A stretch of 64,000 nt of DNA, taken from contig CM026398.1 in NCBI GenBank assembly GCA_014843695.1, positions 50,480,174-50,544,173 of the forward strand, written 5' to 3'. The translations under genes were made by a program, and so were the position numbers. Below are positions 11,326-21,673 of this stretch, piece after piece (positions within the stretch are counted from its first letter, which is position 1; each line of letters starts with the position of its first letter). Origin of the DNA: Archivesica marissinica (taxonomy: Eukaryota; Mollusca; Bivalvia; Venerida; Vesicomyidae). The notes beneath the pieces were generated by a model. It saw only the letters and a list, made by a program, of their open reading frames with translations, was not told the origin of the DNA and searched no databases.

Positions 11326-12179
11326 CCCCTACTGGTCGAAGACCCGGTAATGGGGACAATAGGATTGGTCGATGTCCATCCGTCATTCCGTCCGCCCATC
11401 CCATCGTGCCCGGTCCATATCTCCTAAACCTCTTGAAGGATTTTCACGAACCTTAGTTCAAATGTTCACCCCATCGAGATGACGTGCAGAACCCATGTTC
11501 CAGCCATGTACTCGAACGGCCTTGCCGTACAGACAACACGGAGGCAGACGCAGTAATGGGAGACGAGCAATCCTCATGCATTCACGTTCTTGCAGTTGTT
11601 ACTACGTGAAGGTATTTCCAGTAAAGTTCGTGCGGAGTTCAGAACTAGTTCTTATCCCGTTCTGGTCAGAACGCGGAAGCGCGACGTTTGGTTTGAATAG
11701 TCCAAGACAAACGTGGCGGCTTGGCGTTCAAGGAAGTTCGTTTGCGTCCGTATCAAGTACTCGGCGTTACCACCACGTTTTATTCACTTTTCTCGGTCGT
11801 GATACTAACGCCATGCGAGGGCATGTAGGTGTGGATAGGTGATAGGTGTTAATTCCTACAACGCGTACGTGCATTTGTATCTACAAGTGCACGTACAAGT
11901 CATCTCAACATCTTAATTATCGGAAGTGGGGAGCTCTATGCGTCAGGTTGAAAGACACATTTTAAAGTTGATGTGTACCTTCGACCGATAGGGCTCTCGG
12001 GAGCTATGCGTGTTTGCCGAACGCACAGCGCTTCTTAGGAGCTCTATGCGTTGTGGCCTACATGTACTAGAGACCCAAATCAGCCCGTATTATAAACTTG
12101 TATCATACTATTGTTGTACCACAAACAGGACAAGAGTTACCCTTATCCTTGTATAATATATACACACACGTCTATCTTT
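11326..12179. other. Interior of the large element, no gene
   Basis: Holds GGCCCCTACTGGTCGAAG and ATCTCCTAAACCTCTTGAAG, which look like parts of another interspersed repeat, and the second cluster of GAGCTCTATGCG motifs at 11930-12055. A 115-codon ORF at 11495-11842 has no recognisable domain. Confidence 0.45.
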
Positions 12180-12535
12180 CCATATGACGTCGGTACACAT
12201 GGTGGTCTTCATGGTCTAAATATACAACGACTCAGTATCAATCATGACGTCATATGGTCTAACTATGCCACGACTCAGTACCAATCATGACCTCGTATGG
12301 TTAACTATACACAGACTTAGAACCACTCATGACCTCATATGGTCTACTATGCACAGACTGAGAACCACTCATGACCTCATATGGTCCAACTATACACAGA
12401 CTGAGAACCACTCATGACCTCATATGGTCTAACCATACACATACTGAGAACCACTCATGGCCATCACGGTCTAAACATATACAGACTGAAAACCACACAT
12501 GACCTTCACGGTCTAAGCATATACAGACTCGATCG
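12180..12535 (+). repeat. About 43-bp degenerate minisatellite
   Basis: Units contain CCACTCATGACCTCATATGG and ACTATACACAGACTGAGAA, about 7-8 copies, more diverged at both ends. Confidence 0.88.
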
Positions 12536-12744
12536 CAAGTGTTCCTATTACTCCGCTCCTGCATTTTGGGCGTACATGACACCCATTTCAGACAACAGCA
12601 TATAACAACTCTGTTAGTAATCGCATCACTCTGGCTAGAGTATACTCGCGATAGAAATTAAAAGCATGCGCAGCTGAGGTGGATTTGTACATTTAAAAGT
12701 CTGTCTATGTATAATTTTTAAAAACAGGTTAAAAACGAGTGTGC

Positions 12745-14246
12745 CATTTACAGGTTATGTATGCCAGCCATGGTGGTCTTGAAGCCCTCTGGGGTGGACT
12801 GGTTCACGGCATGTTGAGGCAATTGGTTCCAGATGGTGACGGTGGCAGGAAAGAAGCTGTGATGATAAGTAGACTTAGCACAGGAGGTACATGTATGTGT
12901 GTACTGTTGATTGTGATACCTGGAATATCTAGGTTGTCGGAGTGGTGGTTCAGGGTTGATGTCGATGAGCTCATGCTTGATTATATATAGCATAGTGGCC
13001 CTGGCTACGTTTCGTCTGTGCTGTAGAGTGTTCCACTGGAGGTCTTTGAGCATGGTAGTGACGGAGCTTGTTCGCTGATAGTCATGTTTGACGAATCTGG
13101 TTGCTCTACGTTGTATCATCTCCAGCTTGTAGATTTGGGTTTCGGTGTAGGGGGACCAAACAGTTGAGGCGTACTATACGATGGGTCGGATATATGTCTT
13201 GTAAGCTGTCGCTTTGGCATTAGGTGGGCTTGAACACCGATGTTTCTGCGGATAAAGGACATGGTGGCATTTGGTTTCATAGTGATATTGTCAATGTGCG
13301 ATTTCCAGGAGAGATCGGGTGTGATGGAGGTATATGGCTGCGTCAGTAGGTTTTAATGGTGTGTTGTGGATGTTGTAAGTAGAGATGACTGGTTTCCGTT
13401 TGTTAGTTACATGGATTACTTCGCATTTGTCAGGGTTAAATGCCATTTGCCACTCCCATCCCATTCTTGAAGGTGGCCACGGTCATCTTGTAGCTGCCTG
13501 GCGTCTTCCTGGCATGTAATTTTTTTGTACATCAGAAAGTCGTCGGCGAAGAGGCGGACACAGTTGACTTGACTCTAGATGGTAGGTCGTTGATGTACGT
13601 AAGAAAGAGGAGGGGCACAAGGACGCTGCCCTGCGGGACACCAGACGTGACGGGGGAGATGTCGGAGTTGGCACCATCGAGAACTACTGTCTTGTTGTGT
13701 GCGACATTGTAGGAAATCTGTTATCCAGGAGTGGATACTGCACTAACTCCGTAGTGGTCGAGCTTCTGTAGCAGACGGCTGTGGCTAACTTTATCAAAGG
13801 CTTTACTGAAGTTCAGAAGGATGTCGTCAATCTACTGGTTACTGTTTAGGCCTTTAGCTAAATCATTGATGGTGAGTATAAGTTGAGTGTCACATGGTCG
13901 TTTTTATCGAAATCCATGCTGGTAGTCATTGAGGATGTTGAAGGAGTCGAAGTGGGACATGATGCGGCTGAAGATGACATGTTCTAGAAGTTTGCAGGTA
14001 GCTGAGGTTAAGGAGATAGGACGGTAGTTAGAGGGTGTAGATCTGTTGCCCTTCTTAAAGATAGGAGAGACGAAGGCAGTTTCCAGTCGGATGGTATTTG
14101 GCCCTTGTCAACGGATAGTTGGAAAAACTTTGTGAGTCCTGGCGTAGGTTCAGCAGCCGCAAGATTCAGGAGTATTGTAGAGATGTTGTCCGGACCGGTG
14201 GCCTTGTGTGGCTTGAGACCCTGTCTCAGCAATATATTCAACTATT
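12745..14246 (-). pseudogene. Dead non-LTR (LINE) reverse transcriptase
   Basis: Read on the minus strand, the order matches a LINE reverse transcriptase. LKPHKATGPDNIS (about 14200) is the first RT block. [15 protein letters not shown] (about 13640) and YINDLP follow. The catalytic [10 protein letters not shown] lies at about 13540, then a thumb and C-terminal region including MIQRRATRFV (13119) and ATVTIWNQLPQHAV. At least one frameshift separates GVPQGSVL from FADD, and an in-frame TAG replaces a residue in AYKTYIRPIV-YAS, so it is inactive. No endonuclease domain or ORF1 is seen: it is 5'-truncated. The style resembles jockey/CR1-type elements. It lies inside the 5.75-kb inverted-repeat element. 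Confidence 0.9.
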
Positions 14247-14770
14247 GAGTCAATAGTAGTTAACTATTATGTATGTATCTCTTTAGACGAGTATGCACTT
14301 TAGATACTCATGAGTGTAAGTCACTAGAACCACCTTGGATACTAATTTAATGCAGCAATGTTCTGGTAATAGTGGAATAGTTGCCTTTAGATCAGTTATG
14401 TACACATTTAGTTATGTAAACATATTTTAAACTTAATAGTCTTAACTAAACGTATTTTAGTACATACCTTTGTAATGTTAATGTCTACTGTCGGATGCTG
14501 GAGGTATATGGGTACACAATACTTTATTGTATTGTGGTATGTCGATCACAGTAATATAGTGTAATGCGACATTGCACGTGTATCAAGGTATTCTCGTCAC
14601 ATAACCGTAGTAGAAATGGTAAACATAGAGTTCTTGTGTGAGCCACAGTCGGAGATATGAAAACCCAACACACATTGAGATTACAGCAGCCCTCATAGCC
14701 CCATAAACATCTAGTTATGATAATTACAGTCGGTTTACGATTCCCCACTGCTGGAATACACTGGTGCCAC
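14247..14770. other. Interior of the large element, no gene
   Basis: AT-rich linker between the dead LINE and the 33-bp array; an 82-codon ORF at 14524-14772 (-) shows no domain. Confidence 0.4.
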
Positions 14771-15090
14771 AATGGTACTGAGATCGTTATACTTTAGGTA
14801 TGCAATGGTACTGAGATAGTTATACTTTAGGTATGCAATGGTATTGAGATAGTTATACATTAGGTCTGCAATGGTACTGAGATAGTTATACTTTAGGTCT
14901 GCAATGGTACTGAGATAGTTATACTTTAGGTCTGCAATGGTACTGAGATAGTTATACTTTAGGTCTGCAATGGTACTGAGATAGTTATACTTTAGGTCTG
15001 CAATGGTACTGAGATAGTTATACTTTAGGTCTGCAATGGTACTGAGATAGTTATACTTTAGGTCTGCACTGGTACTGAGATAGTTATACT
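14771..15090 (-). repeat. 33-bp minisatellite, about 10 copies
   Basis: Unit contains GGTACTGAGATAGTTATACT and TTAGGTCTGCAAT. The ORF through it arises because 33 is divisible by three. It abuts the right inverted repeat of the large element. Confidence 0.95.
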
Positions 15091-15106
15091 TTTGCACATC
15101 ATACAC

Positions 15107-15592
15107 TACTAGAATACACCACTCACTGCTGGATTACACTACCCACTGCTGGAATACACTACTCGTACATTCCCAAATGCTCACTGCCAGAAAAGCAGAA
15201 AAAGATATAAAAAATATTTTTATTATTTTTATTATTTTATTCAAAAATTTACATTTGCACATCATACACTACTAGAATACACCACTCACTGCTGGATTAC
15301 ACTACCCACTGCTGGATTACACTACTCACTGCTCACTGCTAGCAGTACAGCAGTACACTGCTCACTGCCAGCAGTACACCGGCAGTAAAAAAATAAAATA
15401 AAAAATTTATTATTTTTATTTATTTATTTTTCGAAATTTGGCATATACACATCATTCACTACTAGAATACATAACTCACTGCTGGATTACACTACTCACT
15501 GCTCACTGCTAGCAGTACAGCAGTGCACTGCTCACTGCCAGCAGTACAGCAGTACACTGGCAGTACACTGCTCACTGCTAACTTCACCCACA
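15107..15592 (-). repeat. Right inverted repeat of the 5.75-kb element
   Basis: Reverse-complement counterpart of the left end: ACTGCTCACTGCTAGCAG, CACTGCTGGATTACACTAC and TTCACCCACA at the border. It is about 485 bp, shorter than the left arm, with fewer modules. Confidence 0.88.
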
Positions 15593-15821
15593 TCTTTCAA
15601 CTACATCAGATAAAGACACATTGAGGTCAAACCCTATTACTAATCGGATTTTAATATGTACGGAATATAATCAAATTGAGATATATAAAATGGAGTATGC
15701 ATTGTTTTGAAGTAGGCATTATAAACTTATTTCTGTTACGGATAAGCATAGTAACGCTACCACATGTTATATTATATGTAGAGTTAATTCATGTGAGTAC
15801 ACGCAGGTCTAGAGTGTTAGG

Positions 15822-16258
15822 CTTAAACACTGTATATCGTCATAACCGTACGCTACAATATATAATTATATCTATTTTGAAATACAGTCAGGTATCTTTG
15901 TATATATGAAATAACACTGTATATCGTCATAACCGTGCGTTACAATATATAATTATATCTATTTTGAAATACAGTCATATATATATATATATATGAAATA
16001 ACACTGTATATCGTCATAACCGTACGCTACAATAATATAATTATATCTATTTTGAAATACAGTCATATATATATATATATATGAAATAACACTGTATATC
16101 GTCATAACCGTACGCTACAATAATATAATTATATCTATTTTGAAATACAGTCATGTATATATGTATATATGAAATAACACTGTATATCGTCATAACCGTA
16201 CGCTACAATAATATAATTATATCTATTTTGAAATACAGTCATGTATATATGTATATAT
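15822..16258 (+). repeat. 88-bp tandem repeat, 5 copies
   Basis: Units carry AACACTGTATATCGTCATAA and ATTTTGAAATACAGTCAT plus a TA microsatellite that differs between copies. The 88-bp spacing is exact for units starting near 15909, 15997, 16085 and 16173. Confidence 0.95.
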
Positions 16259-16337
16259 GAACACTCTCCCTATTACGTTTTGTATATAATATATATACAT
16301 GTATTAGGTTTCATTTTCTTTTATATATTATATATAG

Positions 16338-16853
16338 TTTAAACTTTATTTATTTTACAACGATTGCGAAACAACTTATATTAATCACTCTCGTTGGCGT
16401 GGATGAAAGCGTAAATGTGGTCATTCTTGTGGGAGGAAACCGGAGTACACAGACGGATCTGTAATCCAGTGGTAACACGCTGGACTGGTAATCCAGGGAT
16501 CGCAGGTTCGATCCCCCGTCTGACCCTAATATAATTAACAGTCTTTCAGATGGGACTTTAAACCGAGGTCTTGTGTCGGTGCTGTACACTGTGCACGTAA
16601 AAGAACCAGAGGAGACTCTGGAATGGGTCTCTGTCTGTATCATTGCACTATCCTCCAAAAATCTAAAATGACTAATCTCTTCAGCAGGCGTCGCTCATAT
16701 GGGCAACCGGTAACGACGATAAATAAACGTAAGCACACGCACACCGGAGTACCCAGAGAAAACCCACCTGTCCGATCTGGCGACCACAGTACAATCTAAC
16801 ATACTTCCCGGTCCGAGGCTCGACCCTGCGCTAATCGGACAGCCAATCTGGGA
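16338..16853 (-). mobile_element. SINE family B, split by a family C SINE
   Basis: The minus-strand tail and centre run from 16338 to GGAAACCGGAGTAC (16446). The rest resumes after 16738 at ACCGGAGTACCCAGAGAAAA and ends in the tRNA-like head (GCGCTAATCGGACAGCC). ACCGGAGTAC appears on both sides of the insert as a 10-bp target duplication. Confidence 0.9.
16447..16738 (+). mobile_element. SINE family C nested in family B
   Basis: Complete copy with head TAATCCAGTGGTAACACG, B box GGTTCGATCCCCC, central GTGCACGTAAAAGAACC and the AAATAAACGTAAG tail. The head folds partly like a tRNA (acceptor CAGACGG/CCGTCTG, anticodon stem CTGGA/TCCAG), but the T stem is too short. It is a SINE head, not a tRNA gene. 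Confidence 0.92.
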
Positions 16854-16888
16854 ATATTCTTAATAAAATAAGGCAATTTATCTGTACT

Positions 16889-17089
16889 TAGTCTATACAA
16901 ATATAGCTTAGCTCGATTGCGAAACAAGTTCTTGCAATTTATATTAATCACTCTCGAGACCTCATTCCTGATGGAATATATCGCCATGAGGGAGTCAATG
17001 TGGAATTTAATTGCATTGTCTAAGGGCTCCAGCTGGGCACGAACTCTGGGCCTTTCGCACTTGAAGCAAACTCGTTACAACTGCGCTAT
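16889..17089 (-). mobile_element. SINE family A, diverged
   Basis: Head and tail are present; the centre lacks part of the GAGGGAGAGAGAAGAGGC segment. A LINE 3' tail begins directly at its head end. Confidence 0.8.
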
Positions 17090-17631
17090 CAACAACAACA
17101 ACAATAATTTATTGCATAAAACATAGTCATATGCTTATAGCAAATACACAATATATATGAGTAGACAGTCATGGATTTTCAGAGAAGTGCTTAACAAATA
17201 CAAATAATTTTAATTGTGTAATGAAGTTACTTTCTTAGTAAATTTGCAAAGTAAATAAATTTGGACAGTTTTAATAATAATTCTTTTGATTCGGCTGTTA
17301 AAAGGTTGGTCAATTTTTGTAACGTAGGCCAGGTATAGTAATATCTTTTAAAATACTTGTGTCTTAAGTCAGTATATTTAGGGCATATTAGGAGAAAATG
17401 AAATTCACTTTCTATCATATTCATATTGCATTGAGTACATAGTCGTTGGTGCCTAGGTAAATTTAAGTAACGTCCCTTTTCTATAAAAAGATCATGTGAT
17501 GATGTTTTAAATTTAGTTAGTGCTGTTCTATATTTACTTTCAGTTATGATATCCAGATATGATTCAAACTGCGCTATCAATAGCCCACGTGTGTATATGT
17601 AATTAATTAGAGATATACAGTATTTTCTCAC
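17090..17631 (-). pseudogene. LINE 3' end with (CAA)n-type tail
   Basis: Minus-strand ORF 17631-17227 encodes the C-terminal part of a non-LTR retrotransposon polyprotein. It includes KFKTSSHDLFIEKGRYLNLP, a zinc-knuckle-like CTQCNMNMIESEFHFLLICP, then LRHKYF and FIYFANLLRK at the end. A short 3' UTR follows, closing at 17090 with a tail that reads TTATTGTTGTTGTTG on the minus strand. The RT and endonuclease are missing (5' truncation). It lies against the SINE A at 16889-17089. Confidence 0.85.
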
Positions 17632-17787
17632 ATACTGACACGTCCCATATTACTTGGCTACAACGTGTAAAAACCCAATGGCGGATTTAATTAAACACTC
17701 CAACTAATTAAGATACATTAATGTAGGTAGGGATTCGCCTCAGAGGCTAGCCTGGTAACAGGCGTCGATATAGTTTACCTGGTCAAT

Positions 17788-17905
17788 CAAATAAATATAT
17801 TTTAACACCGAGACTATTAATTGGACCGTATTGAGCTTCTGATCATATCATTTTGCCAGAAGTTAAAAAGTGAAAAATCGACAGACTGGAACCCAGGCTA
17901 CTCAG
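17788..17905 (+). repeat. Unclassified interspersed repeat X, copy 2
   Basis: Aligns with 8735-8850 over TATTTTAACACC, GGACCGTATTGAG and GTGAAAAATCGACA. Confidence 0.7.
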
Positions 17906-18116
17906 AGGAATGCTTCAAACGAACCATAATCGCTTTGATGATGAATATTCCAGGCTCATTAGAGTGCAAAATATACCATATAATTATATATATCTCTGAA
18001 GGTGGCTTTATCGCAAGATAGCTTTAATGTTGAAAGGTGCCGATACAATATCAACAGATCATGAAAAGCTGCGAATGAAATGAATGCTCACCAATTAAGA
18101 GACCGATGATCGTATC

Positions 18117-18382
18117 TGTGTGTGGTTTACGTTTATTTATCATCACTACCAGTTGCCCATATACACCCCCAAAACAAAAAAGTGCAATGATACAGACAGA
18201 GACCCATTCCAGAGTCTCCTCTGGTTCTTTTACGTGCACGGTGTAAAGCACCGACACGATATCTAGGTTTAACGTCCCATCTGAAATAATGTTAATTTTA
18301 ATAGGGTCAGACGGGGGATCGAACCTGCGATCCCTGGATTACCAGTCCAGCGTGTTACCACTGGGCTACAGGTCCTTCTGTG
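18117..18382 (-). mobile_element. SINE family C, short internal deletion
   Basis: Tail, centre and head are recognisable. The segment between the tail and GATACAGACAGAGACCC is replaced by ACACCCCCAAAACAAAAA. Confidence 0.85.
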
Positions 18383-18540
18383 ATGATCGTATCATAATTC
18401 GGAAGAAATCGTCACTAAAGCCGCTAAATCGATTCATAAACATTGGGATCTTTAAAATAAAAGTTCTACACATCACATAACTCTAATAAGCCCATCGTCT
18501 ATGTAGAAACAATCTGATATTTACTAAGTTATTACTAAGA

Positions 18541-18875
18541 AGAGGTAGCGCGGAATTTAAATGCCTTGCTTAAGGGCACAATCTTAACTGCTCCAGCTGG
18601 GCTCGAACTCCAACTGAAGCTAACGCGCTACCACGAGGGAGAGAGAAGAGACAACGTAGAATTTAAATGCCTTGCTTAAGGGCACACTCTTAACTGCTCC
18701 AGCTGGGCTCGAACTCCAACTGAAGCTAACGCGCTACCACGAGGGAGAGAGAAGAGACAACGTAGAATTTAAATGCCTTGCTTAAGTGTGTCACTCGTAG
18801 TTGCTTCAGCTTGGCTCGAATCCAGGTTAGTTCGCAACTGAAGCGAACGCCCTACCACTACTCTATCACAACTTT
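18541..18875 (-). mobile_element. SINE family A with 106-bp tandem duplication
   Basis: The centre-to-head segment is repeated head to tail: GAATTTAAATGCCTTGC starts at 18553, 18659 and 18765, an exact 106-bp period. The last copy ends in a diverged head. The tail end is missing. Confidence 0.85.
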
Positions 18876-19540
18876 CACTAATATTCGATATATTCTCCGA
18901 TTACCTATCTCACAAAGCTTAGGATGCTATTATGATATGCTATCTTAATTACAAACTTCAACTAGGCATATTTAAAATGCATTTCAATACATTTAGATAT
19001 CTATAGAACATACAGACGTATTCTAATGCACGGGATATCAGCAATGCGTATCCAATTTGTAAGGAATTGCATGTCTTGTGTTCAACAATAACCCGCCAAG
19101 AAGGCGTTAATACATATTGAATGTACTCGTTTTAATTGCTTTGCGGAAACAGCCACACCACCGACATCCGCTGTGCATTCATACAGACGTGTTATGGTAT
19201 AGAAATAGATATTATTAATAATATGTTCTGTAACTGAAAAGCCAATGGAAAGAATTCCCAATTAATATCGATAAAGACAAACTGTTATTACAGGTAGTTG
19301 TCCTTACAAATAACAAACTGGAAACGACATCAAAGGAAACACTGTGGTATCTATATATTGCGCTATGGGTTGTTTTTGTTCAGTGCCTGTGACATTATAT
19401 TTTATAATGTTTCAGTAGTACACTTGTGATCGTATAATATGGTCCATGCTCACGGAAAACCCGTGTATTTGTTCTGTCAAATATTCACCCAAGACACCCT
19501 TGTGTCGTGATAGAAGTGTGTTGGTTGTGTTTTTTTTTGT
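18876..19540. other. Non-coding, nothing recognised
   Basis: No ORF, repeat or RNA that I can support. Confidence 0.4.
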
Positions 19541-19544
19541 AGTT

Positions 19545-19830
19545 GATACTATATTTTAGCTCGATTGCGAAACAAGTTCTTTCAACTTATATTAATCACT
19601 CTCGAGACCTCATTCCTGATAGAATCCGTCGCCACGAGGCAGGGAGAAGAGGCAACGTGGAATTTAAATGCCTTGCCTAAGGGCACAGTCGTAACGGCTC
19701 CAGCGGGGCTCGCACTCCGGACCTTTCGCACCTGAAGTGAATGAGGAATGAGGTCTCGAGAGTGATTAATATAAGTTGTAATAACTTGCTTCGCAATCGA
19801 GCTAAAATAAATGTGTATAGACTAAACCTA
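19545..19830 (-). mobile_element. SINE family A followed by an inverted tail fragment
   Basis: A minus-strand copy (19545-19740) stops in its head at CCTGAAGTGA. A plus-strand fragment of the same family (19741-19830, from AATGAGGTCTCGAG to the tail) follows directly, giving an inverted repeat with about a 100-bp offset. Confidence 0.85.
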
Positions 19831-19999
19831 ATCTCCTTCATGGAGGAAATAAAGATATTTATTTAACCATATGTTATTGCAAATCAATAGTATGTGTGTC
19901 ATACACGTAAATATACAATAAATAGCATGGAAATACTAATGGTTTGTGCCACAAGTTTTAACATCATTAGACAACGGCCTGCACCAGAAAACAAAGATA

Positions 20000-20081
20000 T
20001 GAATGAGTGAATGAATGAATGAATGAATGAATGAATGAATGAATGAATGAATGAATGAATGAATGAGTGAATGAATGAGTG
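20000..20081 (+). repeat. (GAAT)n microsatellite
   Basis: About 20 tetranucleotide units with a few GAGT interruptions. Confidence 0.97.
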
Positions 20082-20379
20082 TGTTACATGACACATGTCG
20101 ATGTTCCTGTGAGTGACTTTAAAATTATTAATGCAATCAGCTATCAATTGTTATCTAATCAATGTTGGACTGATTAGCGAAGGTTATAGATACAAACACA
20201 CTTATCGCATATTTACTAACAATAAGGACTTGAACTTGTCTCACAGCTATATGAATCTGCTCTTCTGTTATATGCGCAATTGGTCAGTGTAAAACTATAC
20301 AAATATGCTACAACAATGCTGTTAGATTCTTATTTTTAAACAGGATATTCTAGTTATATGTCGAGTTGCCGACAACATT

Positions 20380-20564
20380 CAGTCTACATCCGTTATGTCA
20401 AAGCCGGTTATGTCGAATTATCCGGTTATTTCGAAGTCGAAGTCCCGTTTCAGACATTATCACGTTACATATTATGTTTATATCGAATTTCGTTAAGTCA
20501 AACTTCGGTTATGTCGAAGTATTTTGTTCGGTCTGACGGAATTCGACATAACGGATGTAGACTG
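20380..20564 (+). mobile_element. TA-flanked MITE, compact copy
   Basis: Ends CAGTCTACATCCGTTATGTC and GACATAACGGATGTAGACTG are perfect 20-bp inverted repeats. The inside is a further near-palindrome (TTATGTCGAA / TTCGACATAA). Confidence 0.93.
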
Positions 20565-20622
20565 TACATGGTAAAATAACACGATTAAGATGTTGATGAA
20601 AATGACATTGAGCATTAGTCTA

Positions 20623-20863
20623 AACTATATTTATCTTACAACGATTGCGAAGCAAGTTTTAACAACTTATATTAATCACTCTCGTTGGCGCGGATGAAAG
20701 CGTAACTGTGATCATTCGTGTGGGAGGAAACCGGAGTACCCGGAGAAAACTCACCTGTTCGATCTGGCGACCACCGTACCATCTCACATACTTCCCGGTC
20801 CGAGGATCGAACCCGCGTTGCACTTGTGAGAAGCGAGCGCGTTAACCACTGCGCTAATCGGGT
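20623..20863 (-). mobile_element. SINE family B
   Basis: Tail with ACGATTGCGAAGCAAG, central CCGGAGTACCCGGAG and head GCGTTAACCACTGCGCTAA. Confidence 0.92.
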
Positions 20864-21379
20864 ATATATATGAGTTTATGGTGCCGGGTGTGATATTGCA
20901 CGAGACACAGACGACATAACAATCTTATAATGTTGAGAAACAGCTTCAAAACAATGTTTAAGTCACTTTTGCGGGATTTTCATCTAATTTATTTTAACAT
21001 TATTACAGTAATTTCACGATGTGTGTTACTTTTATTGACACCGGAAACGTTCATATTTGAAATCCCACAAATGTTTAATAGATGTTAATATCGCTGTTAG
21101 TCCTAACCGTGTGTTAAGAATTTCAACATTGCTAAATAGTATCAATTTTCGAAACATGTCCTCCATATTTATATCCGCGTCCTGTCATTGCGCATTATCG
21201 TACCGAACGCGCAGCTTCCGGTTTTATTTTTAAGAATCGCGAATCACGCTAAATATATGTATTTTAACGTTATATTCCCTTCATAGCCCGGATCTGGCAC
21301 ATTTCAATTACGGCATAGTTATCCAATCAAAATACTGGAACCTGCATTGAAACGTAATAAGGGTATATACTAGTAGAGA
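20864..21379. other. Non-coding, nothing recognised
   Basis: No ORF or repeat identified. Confidence 0.4.
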
Positions 21380-21673
21380 GCAGACGGATATGTAGTCCAG
21401 TGGTAACACGCTGGACTGGTAATCCAGGGATCGCAGGTTCGATCCCCCGTCTGACTCTAACAAAATTAACAGTCTTTCAGATGGGACGTTAAACCGAGGT
21501 CTCGTGTCGGTGCTTTACATCTTGCACGTAAAAGAACCGGAGGAGACTCTGGAATTGACCTCTGTCTGTATCATTGCACTATCCTCCAAAATATAAAATG
21601 ACTAATATCTTCAGGAGGCGGCGCTCATATGGGCAACCGGTAGCGACGATAAATAAACGTAAAACACACACAG
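21380..21673 (+). mobile_element. SINE family C, full length
   Basis: Head GTAGTCCAGTGGTAACACG, B box GGTTCGATCCCCC, centre CACGTAAAAGAACCGG and the AAATAAACGTAAAACACAC tail. Confidence 0.93.

Larger units (their letters stand above)
9843..15592. mobile_element. Large inverted-repeat (foldback/MULE-like) element, 5.75 kb
   Basis: The left end begins TGTGGGTGAAGTTAGCAGTG and the right end is its reverse complement. Both continue into hundreds of bases of CAGTG-rich sequence in opposite orientation. The outside flanks 9832-9842 and 15593-15603 are both TCTTTCAACTA, an 11-bp target duplication that proves the borders. Foldback elements and Mutator-like elements with 8-11-bp duplications fit; I see no transposase. 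Inside are a 150-bp repeat block, small GAGCTC hairpins, a dead LINE, and 43- and 33-bp arrays. Confidence 0.85.

Noticed and set aside
11495..11842. 115-codon ORF inside the large element
   Set aside because: No domain or family recognised, low-complexity Arg/Ser composition, and it overlaps recognisable non-coding repeat sequence.
16447..16520. tRNA gene suggested by a perfect anticodon stem and acceptor pairing
   Set aside because: The T stem is too short by about three bases, and the same head recurs in many family C SINEs with the same body attached.
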